64,000 bases of DNA from NCBI RefSeq assembly GCF_036227225.1, contig NZ_CP109444.1:5065501-5129500 (forward strand). The letters are read 5' to 3'. A program made the position numbers and the translations under genes. Below are positions 33,725-42,181 of the stretch, one piece after another. The notes beneath the pieces were generated by a model, which did no database searches, was not told the origin of the DNA, and was given only the letters and a program-made list of their open reading frames with translations. This DNA comes from Streptomyces sp. NBC_01478 (GTDB lineage: Bacteria > Actinomycetota > Actinomycetes > Streptomycetales > Streptomycetaceae). The number at the start of each line of letters is the position of its first letter. Position 1 is the first letter of the stretch.

Positions 33725-34969
33725 TCAGTCGGCCGCCGGCAGGTCGGTCCGAGCCGGCGACACACCCTGGACGGTGCCGGAACGTCCGGTCCCGGACAGG
33801 CGGGCCGTGGCGGTGAGCACCAGGAGGGCCAGCACCGTGATGCCGCTCCCGGTCAGCACCAGGCCGGTCATGGACCCGTTCCCCAGGGCGAGTCCTCCGA
33901 CGGCGCCGCCGATCGCCGCCCCCAGGTAGGAGGAGGAACTGTTCAGCGACAGCGCGACGGTGGGAGCCTGGCTGTCCAGCCCCGCGATGCGGTGGTTCTG
34001 GGCGGTGGGAAGTGCCCAGCAGGCGACGCTGATCACGGCGAGGACCAGCCCGAACAGGGCGCGGCTCGGGAGGGAGCCGCTCGGTTCGGGCAGGGTGAGC
34101 ACCGCCATGGCGATCAGACCGGCCAGCAGGACCGCCGTGGCCGTGCGGTAGGCGCGCAGACCACCGACGGCGTCGGCGGCGCGACCGCCGAGGGCACTGC
34201 CCAGTACGGCGGCGACGCCCCACACCAGCAGGAACGCGCTGACTCCGCCGGATCCGACCCGCGTGGTCGTGGTGGTGAGAGGGGCGATGTACGTGAAGAC
34301 GGTGAACACCCCGGCACAGGCCAGGGAGTTCGACAGCAGGGCCGTCAGGACACCGGGATGGCCCGCGACCCGGAGCCGTTCGCGGACGGTGACCGCCGGC
34401 GGGGTCGGGACCTGGGGCAGGGCCACGGCCAGGACGACCGCCGACAGTGCCGCCAGAGCGGCCACCAGGACGAGCGTCGTACGCCAGCCGCCCATGCTCC
34501 CGACCAGGGTTCCGATCGGCACGCCGAGCGCGGTGGCCGCGGACATGCCTCCCGCCACCAGGGCGATCGCGCGGCCGCGCCGTTCCTCCGGCGTGATGCC
34601 GACCGTGATGGCGATGCCGCACGGGATGTACAGCCCGGCCCCCAGCGCCGCGAGCACCCTGGAGAGCATGAGCACGGGATAGTCGGGCGCGACGGCCCCC
34701 AGCGCGTTGGCCGCCACGAAGGTGACCATGGCGATCAGCAGCAGCCGCTTCCGGCGCAGAGCACCGGTGACCGCGGCGAGCACCGGCGCGCTCAACGCGT
34801 AGACAAGAGCGAAGACGCTGACGAGCTGGCCGGCACCGGACCGTGTGACCCGCAGGTCCGCCGCTATGTCTTCGAGAAGGCCATTGATAACAAAACTGTC
34901 AGTACCGATGCTGAAGGCACCCATACTGAGCGCGAGTAAGAGTGTCAGGTTCGACCTGGCAGATAACAC
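33725..34969 (-). CDS. DHA1-type MFS exporter of cluster A
   Basis: The protein of about 414 residues has 12 predicted helices. The first contains LLLALSMGAFSIGTDSFVING, the AraJ/PbuE/sugar-efflux-like opening with the conserved Asp, and PEERRGRAIALVAGGMSAAT is in the second half of the N-domain. It probably exports the cluster product. I chose GTG 34969 as start; its second codon is TTA, which would make the first gene of the operon bldA-dependent. An upstream in-frame extension exists but runs through 24-bp repeats. It precedes the synthase by 122 bases on the same strand. Confidence 0.82.
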   Translation of the reverse strand: MLSARSNLTLLLALSMGAFSIGTDSFVINGLLEDIAADLRVTRSGAGQLVSVFALVYALSAPVLAAVTGALRRKRLLLIAMVTFVAANALGAVAPDYPVLMLSRVLAALGAGLYIPCGIAITVGITPEERRGRAIALVAGGMSAATALGVPIGTLVGSMGGWRTTLVLVAALAALSAVVLAVALPQVPTPPAVTVRERLRVAGHPGVLTALLSNSLACAGVFTVFTYIAPLTTTTTRVGSGGVSAFLLVWGVAAVLGSALGGRAADAVGGLRAYRTATAVLLAGLIAMAVLTLPEPSGSLPSRALFGLVLAVISVACWALPTAQNHRIAGLDSQAPTVALSLNSSSSYLGAAIGGAVGGLALGNGSMTGLVLTGSGITVLALLVLTATARLSGTGRSGTVQGVSPARTDLPAAD

Positions 34970-35028
34970 TGCACTGGATACCCATCTGTGTGAACTATGC
35001 AGAGGTCTCAGTGGGTGATTTTCGGCAA

Positions 35029-35076
35029 ACCGCTGATAATCCCGTACGGCAGACCGCTGAGAATCCCGTACGACGG
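35029..35076. repeat. Two adjacent 24-bp direct repeats in the operon leader
   Basis: Copies at 35029-35052 and 35053-35076 share the core CCGCTGA.AATCCCGTACG, differing at a few positions. They lie in the presumed untranslated leader of the minus-strand operon, between promoter 35178-35207 and start 34969. They may be direct-repeat regulator sites (SARP-like spacing is possible but 24 bp is not typical). Confidence 0.6.
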
Positions 35077-35177
35077 GCTCGATTCGCCCGAGTCGCATAT
35101 CAGGGTGCGCTGCCGCTTGGCGCTGCTCGCTCGCTCTTTGGACCTCAGGTCCGCCCCCACAAAATCGAACACGGGAG

Positions 35178-35207
35178 AACGTAACCGATCCGGCTCGACT
35201 CAGTCAA
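35178..35207 (-). promoter_or_regulatory. Predicted promoter of the minus-strand cluster A operon
   Basis: On the minus strand TTGACT (35207-35202), an 18-base spacer and TACGTT (35183-35178) match the HrdB-type pattern TTGACn-N16-19-TAnnnT. It would give a leader of about 200 bases before the exporter start. Confidence 0.5.
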
Positions 35208-35224
35208 CAGTAAAACGAATGACC

Positions 35225-35249
35225 TATACCGGCCAGTCGGTTCGGTATA
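35225..35249. promoter_or_regulatory. 25-bp inverted repeat, possible ARE-like operator
   Basis: TATACCG and CGGTATA are separated by eleven bases. The repeat ends 18 bp upstream of the predicted -35 of the minus-strand operon. Arms of this kind occur in sites of gamma-butyrolactone-receptor-family repressors. No such regulator gene is in the window, so the match is only suggestive. Confidence 0.4.
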
Positions 35250-35634
35250 CCGGGTGACGTGTTCTGGCCGAAAACATGCGCTTTCGACCTGGATGGATCA
35301 CGGCCTGACCTGCATGGACAGAGGATCTCCGCACGTGATTCCGAAGTAATGGCGCGGCACTTTCATCCTCGCTTTGGCCAGATCTCGCATCTCCGCCACG
35401 CCGCGCGCGCACCGACGGACTCGACCATCGTTCGTCACCCCCTCCTCGCCACTTCCGTGCGATTTCGACCGGCCGGCCCACAACGGCATTCCCCTGTATC
35501 GCCGCCCGCGTTCCCAGCCCCGTCGATTTCATGCGTGAAGAATTTATGATGATCCCGATCCGGTGCGCAACCGGCATTCTTGAATAAAGTAGGCGAACTG
35601 CGCGTGCGGGTGCGAATCGCCCAATATTATTGCC

Positions 35635-35665
35635 TTGACAGGTCTGACGCGTCTCTGCCTAACTT
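35635..35665 (+). promoter_or_regulatory. Predicted promoter of the plus-strand cluster A operon
   Basis: TTGACA (35635-35640), 19 bases and TAACTT (35660-35665) fit the vegetative consensus with a perfect -35. A start near 35672 would give a leader of about 150 bases and excludes kinase starts upstream of it. Confidence 0.55.
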
Positions 35666-35819
35666 CTTTCGGCGGCTCGGACGGGGTGCAGCAAAGCCGC
35701 CAGGTCGACGGCGGTCGAGCTCCGCCGATTCGACCTGTGAGGTGCCGCGAATCGCGAATTCATTCCCGTTCGGTCATGCGGCCTCCAGGAAATCTCGGAA
35801 ATTCGGAAAGGTGGAGGAA

Positions 35820-36704
35820 GTGCTTGTCGCGCATGCGGCGGCACATGGATCCCTCGGTGAGTTATGGCAGGGGCCGGTGCCGTACAACGGGGGCTCTCGT
35901 ATTGGCCTCGTGACCCTTCCGGTGGCACGTCACAGCTACGCGAGCTACCACCTGGAGCCGGCCCCGGACGATCGCGACGGAGCCCCTCCGGTGGAACGCC
36001 TCACGGAGAAGAGACGAGCCACGCTCAAGTGCTACACGCGTATACACGACGTCGAGTTACCCGCCGGCCGCTGGGAGTTCAGCTCCGACCTGCCCGTCGG
36101 CAAGGGCATGTCCAGCTCGACCGCCGACATCCTCGCCCTCATCAGATGCCTCGACTGCCTGTTCGACCACAAGGGCGACCCGGAGACCACCCGGAAGATC
36201 CTCACCACGATCGAACGGTCGGACGCGATTCACGCCGACCGGTACACGCTGTATCTCAGCGGCGCCCATGTCTTCGTCCGGGACTACCCGTCGACCGTCG
36301 CCTTCAACGTCTGCTACGCGTACGCCGAGCACGAGGTGCGCACCGAGGACTTCCCCGAGACCGACCTGCTGCGCCACTACCGGGACTCGGCGAGTGACTA
36401 CGCGCACTCGCTGCGCCGGCTCGACGAGGCCCTGACCGCGCAGGACGGGCTCGCGATGGCCCGGGAGGCGACCCGGTCGGCCGAGCTGGCGCAGGACTAC
36501 CTCCCGAGCGGACTGGTCGCGGACCTGCTCCGGGACCACTGGGACCTGGGGGGCGTGGGTGTCGTCCGGGCGCACACCGGCACGGTCGTCGGCCTGCTGT
36601 CGACCGCCGACTTCGACGCGACCACCCGAGCCGATCTGTGCAGGTACTTCCTGCTCCGGGGCTACAAGTGCTACTTCACGAGAGCGGGGTACCCCCTTGT
36701 TTGA
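35820..36704 (+). CDS. GHMP kinase, L-threonine-kinase (PduX)-like
   Basis: The protein of about 294 residues resembles PduX-type L-threonine kinases. It has HGSLGELWQG at the N-terminus (the 'SCGELxQG' signature, Cys replaced), the ATP-binding loop DLPVGKGMSSSTADILALI and a late GVGVVRAHTGTVVGLL. It would phosphorylate the hydroxyl of threonine or an analogue, creating a leaving group for the next enzyme. TTA codons occur at 35862 and 36057. The start is uncertain: GTG 35820 or GTG 35811, both close to GGAGGA. It is the first gene of the operon and overlaps the PLP-enzyme gene by eight bases. Confidence 0.75.
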   Translation: MLVAHAAAHGSLGELWQGPVPYNGGSRIGLVTLPVARHSYASYHLEPAPDDRDGAPPVERLTEKRRATLKCYTRIHDVELPAGRWEFSSDLPVGKGMSSSTADILALIRCLDCLFDHKGDPETTRKILTTIERSDAIHADRYTLYLSGAHVFVRDYPSTVAFNVCYAYAEHEVRTEDFPETDLLRHYRDSASDYAHSLRRLDEALTAQDGLAMAREATRSAELAQDYLPSGLVADLLRDHWDLGGVGVVRAHTGTVVGLLSTADFDATTRADLCRYFLLRGYKCYFTRAGYPLV

Positions 36705-37728
36705 CCACATCGCCGACGCGCTCGCCCAGCCCCACCTGATACGCCTGCGCCCCGGCCTGTACACGCTGCGGTTCGAGTCCATGAAGGTGATCTCCGCGCT
36801 CGGTGCGGTGGAGCGGCTCATGGCCGACGGCGTGATCCACCCGGGCGACACCCTGGTCGACAGCTCCAGCGGCGTCTACGCGCACGCACTGGCCCTGGCC
36901 TGCCAGAAGTACGGCTTCCACTGCCACATCATCGCCTCCCCCATCGTCGACGCCGCCCTGCGGGCCCAACTCCAGGTCCTGGGCGCCACGGTGGACCAGC
37001 CGGACGCCACGGACGACGCCAAGCTGGACCAGGGCGGCCGGGTGCGGAAGGTGCTCGAATACGTCGAGCGGAACCCCGGCGCCCACTGGATGCGCCAGTA
37101 CCACGACCAGATCCACTACCACGGCTACGAAGACGCGGCCAAGAGCATGATGAAGCAGCTCGACGTCCCCGAGCTGGTCCTCGTCGGCGGAGTGGGATCG
37201 GGCGCCTCGACGGGCGGACTCGCCACGGCCCTGCGCCGCCACGGCGTCGACGCCCGCCTCCTCGGGATCCAGCCCTTCGGGAGCGTCTCCTTCGCGAGCC
37301 AGGACGTCGAGGACCCCGAGTTCCTCATCGCCGGCCTCGGCAGCGGAATCCACTTCGGCAACATCGACTACGACGCCTACGACGACATCCACTGGATCGA
37401 CTTCACCTACGCGAGGTCGGGCAGCATCGAACTCCTCCGGGAACACGGCGTGTTCGCCGGCCTGTCGAGCGGCGCCGCGTACGCGGTGGCGACCTGGCAG
37501 GCGTCCGGGCACGGCTTCGACGACCGGCACCCCGTCGTCTTCGTGACGCCCGACACCGGCCACCGCTATGTGCACACCGTGTTCGAGAACCCCGACTCGG
37601 CCGTCGTACGCGACACCGACCACTACCCGCTCGTCGTGACCGAACCCGTGGAGCTCAGGCTGCCGTGGTGCAGGACCGACTGGAAACGCCACGGTGTCAA
37701 CTTCCCCCAGCCGAAGAGCGAGTTCTGA
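36697..37728 (+). CDS. Cysteine-synthase-like PLP enzyme (fold-type II)
   Basis: The protein of about 343 residues aligns with cysteine synthase/CBS enzymes. HLIRLRPGLYTLRFESMKV places the PLP lysine in ESMKVISALG rather than the usual GSxKDR; DTLVDSSSGVYAHALALA replaces the usual PTSGNTG loop. The phosphate loop is VGGVGSGASTGGLATALR, and VFAGLSSGAAYAVATW follows. These changes suggest a specialised beta-replacement. A comparable kinase/PLP pair has been proposed to make 2,3-diaminobutyrate in uridyl-peptide clusters, so beta-replacement of a phosphothreonine-like substrate is plausible. It starts at a TTG overlapping the kinase. Confidence 0.8.
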   Translation: MFDHIADALAQPHLIRLRPGLYTLRFESMKVISALGAVERLMADGVIHPGDTLVDSSSGVYAHALALACQKYGFHCHIIASPIVDAALRAQLQVLGATVDQPDATDDAKLDQGGRVRKVLEYVERNPGAHWMRQYHDQIHYHGYEDAAKSMMKQLDVPELVLVGGVGSGASTGGLATALRRHGVDARLLGIQPFGSVSFASQDVEDPEFLIAGLGSGIHFGNIDYDAYDDIHWIDFTYARSGSIELLREHGVFAGLSSGAAYAVATWQASGHGFDDRHPVVFVTPDTGHRYVHTVFENPDSAVVRDTDHYPLVVTEPVELRLPWCRTDWKRHGVNFPQPKSEF

Positions 37729-37729
37729 C

Positions 37730-38971
37730 GTGGCCAAGGTCGTCATGCTGGAGGCGCTGGCCTACGGACTGGACCGGCTCACCGAAGCGGCCCGGCGGCA
37801 CGGGACCGAGCTCGTCCTGCTGACGTTCGACCGCGGCTACTACAGCCGGCAGCTCGCCGGCAACGACCACCTGCGGGTCGTGGACGCCGACACCTTCGAC
37901 ATCGACGCGGTGCGCACCGCGCTCGACGCCCTGGGCGACGTGTCCGGCCTGATCTCCAACACGGACACCTGGGCGCGGACGGCGGAGACACTGGCCGAGG
38001 AACGCGGCTTCCCCAACGTGCTGCGCAACGTGGACCGGCTGCGCGACAAGGTGTGGGTGCGCACCCGCGTCGCCGAGGCGGGACTGAGCACCGGCAGCCC
38101 CGTACGGGGTTCCGACTGGGCGGCCCTCGCCGCCGCCGGACGCCTGCCCGCCGCACCCGCGCTGCACATCGTCAAGGACGCGGAGGGCACGGGCAGCAAG
38201 CACGTCCGGCTCGCGGACCGGAGCGAGTCCGTCGCCGACGCGATCGAGGAACTGCGCGGGCAGGGCGTCCCCGCCGAGCGCATCACCGTGGAGCCCTACG
38301 CCTGCGGCCCCCTCTACAGCGCCGAGACCTGCACCACGGAGTCCGGCACGGCACTCCTCGGCATCAACAGCCGTACCGTCTCGGAGCTGCCGCAGTTCCG
38401 CGAGTTGGACCTGACGTTCCCGATCGGCAGGGGCAGCCGCTGGGAGGCGGACATCGCGGACTGGGTCTCCCGGGTGCTGGCCGGCGTCGGCCGCGGCACC
38501 GGTTTCTCCCACGTCGAATTCGTGGACACGGCGGACGGACCCCAACTGGTCGAGGTCAACCCGCGGTTGGGCGGCGGCAGGATCGGCGAGGGGATCCTCG
38601 AGGCCGGCGGCGTCGACCCGTTCGAGCTGCTCCTGCTCCAGGCGACGGAGCCACACCTCGACTCCCGGCACCTGGCGGCCGTCGCGCGGGAACCCGTGAC
38701 CGGCGGCTTCGCCCAGGTGCTGAAGTACGCCTCGCAGACCGGGAAGCTCGGCGAGGTCTCCGGCGCCGAGGACCTCGCGAGGTTCCCCGGCGACATCGAG
38801 TGGCATCCGCTCAAGGACTCCGCCTCCCTGATCGAGAGCGTGGCCGACCAGCGGGCCTGCTACGGCTTTCTCACCGCCCGGGGGCCGTCGCCCGAGATCG
38901 CGCTGCACCGGGCCCACGCCGCCGCCCGGCACCTGAGGGTCGCCGGGCCCGGACCGTCCGGACCACGATGA
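37730..38971 (+). CDS. ATP-grasp carboxylate-amine ligase
   Basis: The protein of about 413 residues has an N-terminal Rossmann-like part (MLEALAYGLDRLTEAARRHG), a central ATP-grasp fold with a LHIVKDAEGTGSKHVRLAD nucleotide loop, and the metal-binding LVEVNPRLGGGRIGEGI (about residues 270-290). Such ligases form acyl-phosphates and couple amino acids or peptides, as in dapdiamide or bacilysin synthesis. Downstream of two amino-acid-forming enzymes it probably makes an amide or dipeptide. The GTG start follows the previous stop by one base; the gene overlaps the exporter gene (ATGA). Confidence 0.85.
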   Translation: MAKVVMLEALAYGLDRLTEAARRHGTELVLLTFDRGYYSRQLAGNDHLRVVDADTFDIDAVRTALDALGDVSGLISNTDTWARTAETLAEERGFPNVLRNVDRLRDKVWVRTRVAEAGLSTGSPVRGSDWAALAAAGRLPAAPALHIVKDAEGTGSKHVRLADRSESVADAIEELRGQGVPAERITVEPYACGPLYSAETCTTESGTALLGINSRTVSELPQFRELDLTFPIGRGSRWEADIADWVSRVLAGVGRGTGFSHVEFVDTADGPQLVEVNPRLGGGRIGEGILEAGGVDPFELLLLQATEPHLDSRHLAAVAREPVTGGFAQVLKYASQTGKLGEVSGAEDLARFPGDIEWHPLKDSASLIESVADQRACYGFLTARGPSPEIALHRAHAAARHLRVAGPGPSGPR

Positions 38972-40227
38972 GACGCTCGTCGGGCCTGTCGTTGCCGCCC
39001 TGGTGCGGTGGACCCGTGCGGGTCCTGCTCGTCGCCGCGTTCGTCTCCAGCGTCGGGGTCTTCCTGGTCGTGCCGTACCTCGGCATCTATCTGCGCGACA
39101 CCGCCGGCCTCTCCTCGGCGACCGTCGGCCTGCTGCTGGGGCTCACCTACTGGGGCACGCGGGTCTCCGGCCTGGCCGCCGGAGCGCTCGCCCACCGGTG
39201 GGGCATGCGCCGCGTGATGGTGCTGGGCAACCTGCTGCGGGTGGCCGGCTATGTGCTGCTGCTCGGCGACTCCCTCGCACAGATCACCTGCGCGGTGCTG
39301 CTCATCGGCACCGGGGCCGGCGTGTTCTTCCCCGTGGCCAAGGCGTACCTGCTGCGGGTGGTGGACGAGGAGCACCAGCTCAAGGCCATCGCCGCGCGCA
39401 ACATGTGCGCCAACACGGGCGTCGCGCTGGGCCCGCTCGTCGGGATGCTGGTGTTCGTGCAGGGGCCGCAGGGGCTGTTCCTGCTCGCCGCCGCGGCCTT
39501 CGGCGCCCTCAACGTCCTGCTGCTGCGTCTGCCGATACGCCAGGACGGCGACGGGCCGGCCCCGGCGTACTGGCGCAACGCTGCGGCCTTGGCCCTCCGG
39601 CGGCCCGTCGTCCTGGTGACCGCGGCGACCACTCTGCTGGGCGTCGCCGTCGTCCAGTTGGAGAGCACGTTCCCCCTCCTCGTCTCGCGCGGGCCCTCGA
39701 CCTGGCTCGCCGGCGCCCTGTTCCTGATCAACGCGCTGCTGGTCATCGTGGTGCAGCCGCCCGTGATGAAGGCCGTCGCGGGCGGCGGCGTCCGCACCGT
39801 CTTCGTGACGGGGTTCGCCCTCTTCGCCGCCAGTTTCGTCCTGTTGTCGGCTCCCGGGTCCCTGTGGCCCGTGTGGCTGGTGGCGGTCGGCGTCTTCAGC
39901 GTGGCGGAGGTGGGCGTGAGCCTGTGGATCGACGACCGCGTCAGAGCCCTGGGAGCGGACGACGCCACCACCATCTACGGCCTGTCCGGGGTCGGTGACG
40001 CGTGCGGAGGCCTGGCCGGGGCCCTGCTGGGCGCCTCACTGATCGGTGGCGCGCACTCGTCCCCGGACGTCTGGAACGGCTACTGGGCCCTGGCCCCGAT
40101 GCTGATGGCCGCCGTCCTCGCCCTCGGCCCCCTCCTGCCCGCCGCACCCCGGACCGGCCGATCCCGGCCCACCCGGCAAGCGGGCCGTTCACCGGATCCG
40201 AGCACCAAGGGAGATGCACCGCGATGA
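38968..40227 (+). CDS. MFS exporter
   Basis: The 419-residue protein has 12 predicted helices. The first is VLLVAAFVSSVGVFLVVPY and the A-like motif is GALAHRWGMRRVMVLGNLLR. Charged cytoplasmic tail, ending in Arg/Pro-rich sequence. Small-molecule exporter sandwiched by ATGA overlaps between the ATP-grasp and methylase genes, so it probably exports the product of this arm. It is only distantly like the other exporters here. Confidence 0.87.
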   Translation: MRRSSGLSLPPWCGGPVRVLLVAAFVSSVGVFLVVPYLGIYLRDTAGLSSATVGLLLGLTYWGTRVSGLAAGALAHRWGMRRVMVLGNLLRVAGYVLLLGDSLAQITCAVLLIGTGAGVFFPVAKAYLLRVVDEEHQLKAIAARNMCANTGVALGPLVGMLVFVQGPQGLFLLAAAAFGALNVLLLRLPIRQDGDGPAPAYWRNAAALALRRPVVLVTAATTLLGVAVVQLESTFPLLVSRGPSTWLAGALFLINALLVIVVQPPVMKAVAGGGVRTVFVTGFALFAASFVLLSAPGSLWPVWLVAVGVFSVAEVGVSLWIDDRVRALGADDATTIYGLSGVGDACGGLAGALLGASLIGGAHSSPDVWNGYWALAPMLMAAVLALGPLLPAAPRTGRSRPTRQAGRSPDPSTKGDAPR

Positions 40228-41018
40228 CTGTCACCGTCCTCGGGATCGGCTACGGCGCCGACGTCACCACGGCCACGGCCGCCGCGCTCGCCGAAGCCGA
40301 CGTGCTGATCGGGCACGAGGTCTTCCTGAGCAGCGTCAGGCATCTCGCCCGGCCGGACGCCGAGTGCTTCGACGTCCTGGAGCGGGCGACGCCCGACGAG
40401 GACGTGTTCGCCGTCCGCACCAGGGTCGCCGCCGAACGCTCCGCCGCCGGCGCGAAGGTCGTCATCGTCTCGGGCGGCGACCCGGGGCTGCTCGGCATGG
40501 CCGGTCCCGCACTGCACCACCTCAACCGGACCGGTGACCCGGCCCTGGCGGACGTACGCGTCCTGCCGGGTCTGTCCGCCTGGCAGTACGTCTCCGCCGA
40601 ACTCGGCGCCCCCTTCAACGGCGGGGTCACCGTGCTGTCGCTGTGCCTGTACAGCCACAGCGAGGAACGGATCGCCCGCCAGATCCGCGGGGCCGCGCTG
40701 TCCGGCCTGGGCACGGTCGTCTACATGCTCCGCCACAACGGCGAGCAGCACCCCGAGCTCTTCCCCACCGCCGAGCCCGCCGCCGGGATCTCCCGCCGCC
40801 GCTTCACCCTGCTCAGGGACACCTACCTCGCACAACGCCCCGCGGACACACCCACCTACCTGCTGGAGGGGCTCGGTCGCACCGAGGGGCACACCCGCCT
40901 CGGCGCCCCGCTCGCCGACGCGCTCGACCTCTACGAGAAGTCGGGTCCCGAGTCGGTGTGGTGCCTGCCCGGCGAGGAGTACGAGCAGGGCGGCGGACTG
41001 ATATGGGGGACCACATGA
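40224..41018 (+). CDS. Precorrin-methylase-like SAM enzyme, orphan
   Basis: The 264-residue protein has the class III tetrapyrrole-methylase fold. It starts with TVTVLGIGYGADVTTATAAA (G-x-G-P-G equivalent), has VIVSGGDPGLLGMAGPALH, the SAM-binding 'GDPG' loop, and a VRVLPGLSAWQYVSAELGAP segment typical of CbiH/CobJ. There are no other cobalamin genes nearby. Members outside tetrapyrrole pathways exist, such as the borosin N-methyltransferases. Here a small amino-acid-derived substrate is more likely. Overlaps both neighbours (ATGA). Confidence 0.82.
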   Translation: MTVTVLGIGYGADVTTATAAALAEADVLIGHEVFLSSVRHLARPDAECFDVLERATPDEDVFAVRTRVAAERSAAGAKVVIVSGGDPGLLGMAGPALHHLNRTGDPALADVRVLPGLSAWQYVSAELGAPFNGGVTVLSLCLYSHSEERIARQIRGAALSGLGTVVYMLRHNGEQHPELFPTAEPAAGISRRRFTLLRDTYLAQRPADTPTYLLEGLGRTEGHTRLGAPLADALDLYEKSGPESVWCLPGEEYEQGGGLIWGTT

Positions 41019-42121
41019 CGACCCCTCCCCACCACCCCACGCGGTCCCCGTACCTGGAAGGACTGCGCTGCATCCAGTGCGACGAGCGGCACCCGGTCGC
41101 GGACCGTCCGCGGGGCTGCCCCTCGTGCGCGGCCCGCGGACGGAACTCCAACCTCTTCTGCGTGTACGCGGACGCCGCCCCCGCGGACCAGCGGTACCCC
41201 TACCTGGAGGTGCCCGCCCTGGGCCAGGGGGAGACACCGATGCTGCCGGTGGACGGTCAGCCGAACGTGTGGGTCAAGAACGAGGCGGCGAACCCGACCG
41301 GCTCGCACAAGGACCGCTTCTCGGCGTTCGCCACGGCACACGCCCGTGCCTGCGGATACCGCGGCGTGGTCATCGGCTCCTCGGGCAACGCCGGTCTCTC
41401 CATGGCCGCCTACGCCGCGGCCGCGGGCCTGCGCTGCACGGTGGCCGGCTTCGACTCGCTTCCCGACCGGGTGCGGAGCTACCTGACCGGTTTCGGCGCG
41501 GAGGTGCGGACCTTCGCCACGGACCGGGAGCGCGTCGCCCTGGTGGAGGAACTGGCCGCGGCGCCGGACACCCTGGCCGTCTCCAACATCACGCACCCGG
41601 TCGTCGGGAGCAGTTGCTTCGGCATCGAGGGCTACAAGCGGATCTCCTGGGAGATCGCGGACCGGGCGCCCGAGCCGGTGCGGCACGTGATCCTGCCCTC
41701 CAGCCGGGGGGATCTCGCCTGGGGTGTCCACCGCGGCTTCGCGGAAGTCGCCGAACAGCGGGGCCTGCCGGTCCCGCGACTGCACCTCGTCGAGCCGTAT
41801 CCCCGGCTCTCCGCGGTGCTCGACGGAGCCTCCCTCACCGACAGGTTCCCCGGGGACTTCGGGCGGCTGTCCTCCATCGCCGGCGACGGCACGACCGTAC
41901 AGGCGCATCGGGCCGTCACCCGCTCCAAGGGCTCCGCGGTGGTGGTGTCCGACGCGGTCGCCGACGAGTGGTTCTCGCGGCTGTGCCGTCGAGGACACGT
42001 CTGGGAGCGCAGCAGCGCCACGGTCTTCGCGGCCCTGGACACACTGCGCGCACGGGGGCGACTGACGGAGGGAGAGCCGACCGTCCTCATCGCCACATCG
42101 CACCTTTTCAAGGGCTTCTAG
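41015..42121 (+). CDS. Threonine-synthase-like PLP enzyme
   Basis: The 368-residue fold-type II enzyme begins with a zinc-ribbon-like pair (LRCIQCDE and GCPSCAARG). The PLP lysine is in NEAANPTGSHKDRFSAF, and the phosphate-binding loop is GSSGNAGLSMAAYAAAAG. It resembles threonine synthase and related gamma- or beta-replacement enzymes, which act on O-phosphohomoserine. In this operon it may use a phosphorylated amino acid from the GHMP kinase. It is too diverged from primary ThrC to call the reaction. An ATGA overlap links it to the methylase. Confidence 0.82.
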   Translation: MTTPPHHPTRSPYLEGLRCIQCDERHPVADRPRGCPSCAARGRNSNLFCVYADAAPADQRYPYLEVPALGQGETPMLPVDGQPNVWVKNEAANPTGSHKDRFSAFATAHARACGYRGVVIGSSGNAGLSMAAYAAAAGLRCTVAGFDSLPDRVRSYLTGFGAEVRTFATDRERVALVEELAAAPDTLAVSNITHPVVGSSCFGIEGYKRISWEIADRAPEPVRHVILPSSRGDLAWGVHRGFAEVAEQRGLPVPRLHLVEPYPRLSAVLDGASLTDRFPGDFGRLSSIAGDGTTVQAHRAVTRSKGSAVVVSDAVADEWFSRLCRRGHVWERSSATVFAALDTLRARGRLTEGEPTVLIATSHLFKGF

Positions 42122-42181
42122 CCGGTCCAAGGGCTTCCAGCCGACAGGACGAGCAACCGAACCAGGAGAGGAAGAACAACG

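Larger units (their letters stand above)
34970..35819. other. Divergent control region of cluster A
   Basis: An 850-bp AT-richer gap separates the two arms of cluster A. It holds a predicted promoter for each arm, the 25-bp inverted repeat and the 24-bp direct repeats. Open frames here lack ribosome binding sites or similarity and are not called as genes. Confidence 0.6.

Noticed and set aside
40224..41018. The methylase as evidence for a cobalamin gene cluster
   Set aside because: No other tetrapyrrole gene is within 20 kb and its operon is of amino-acid and nucleotide enzymes.
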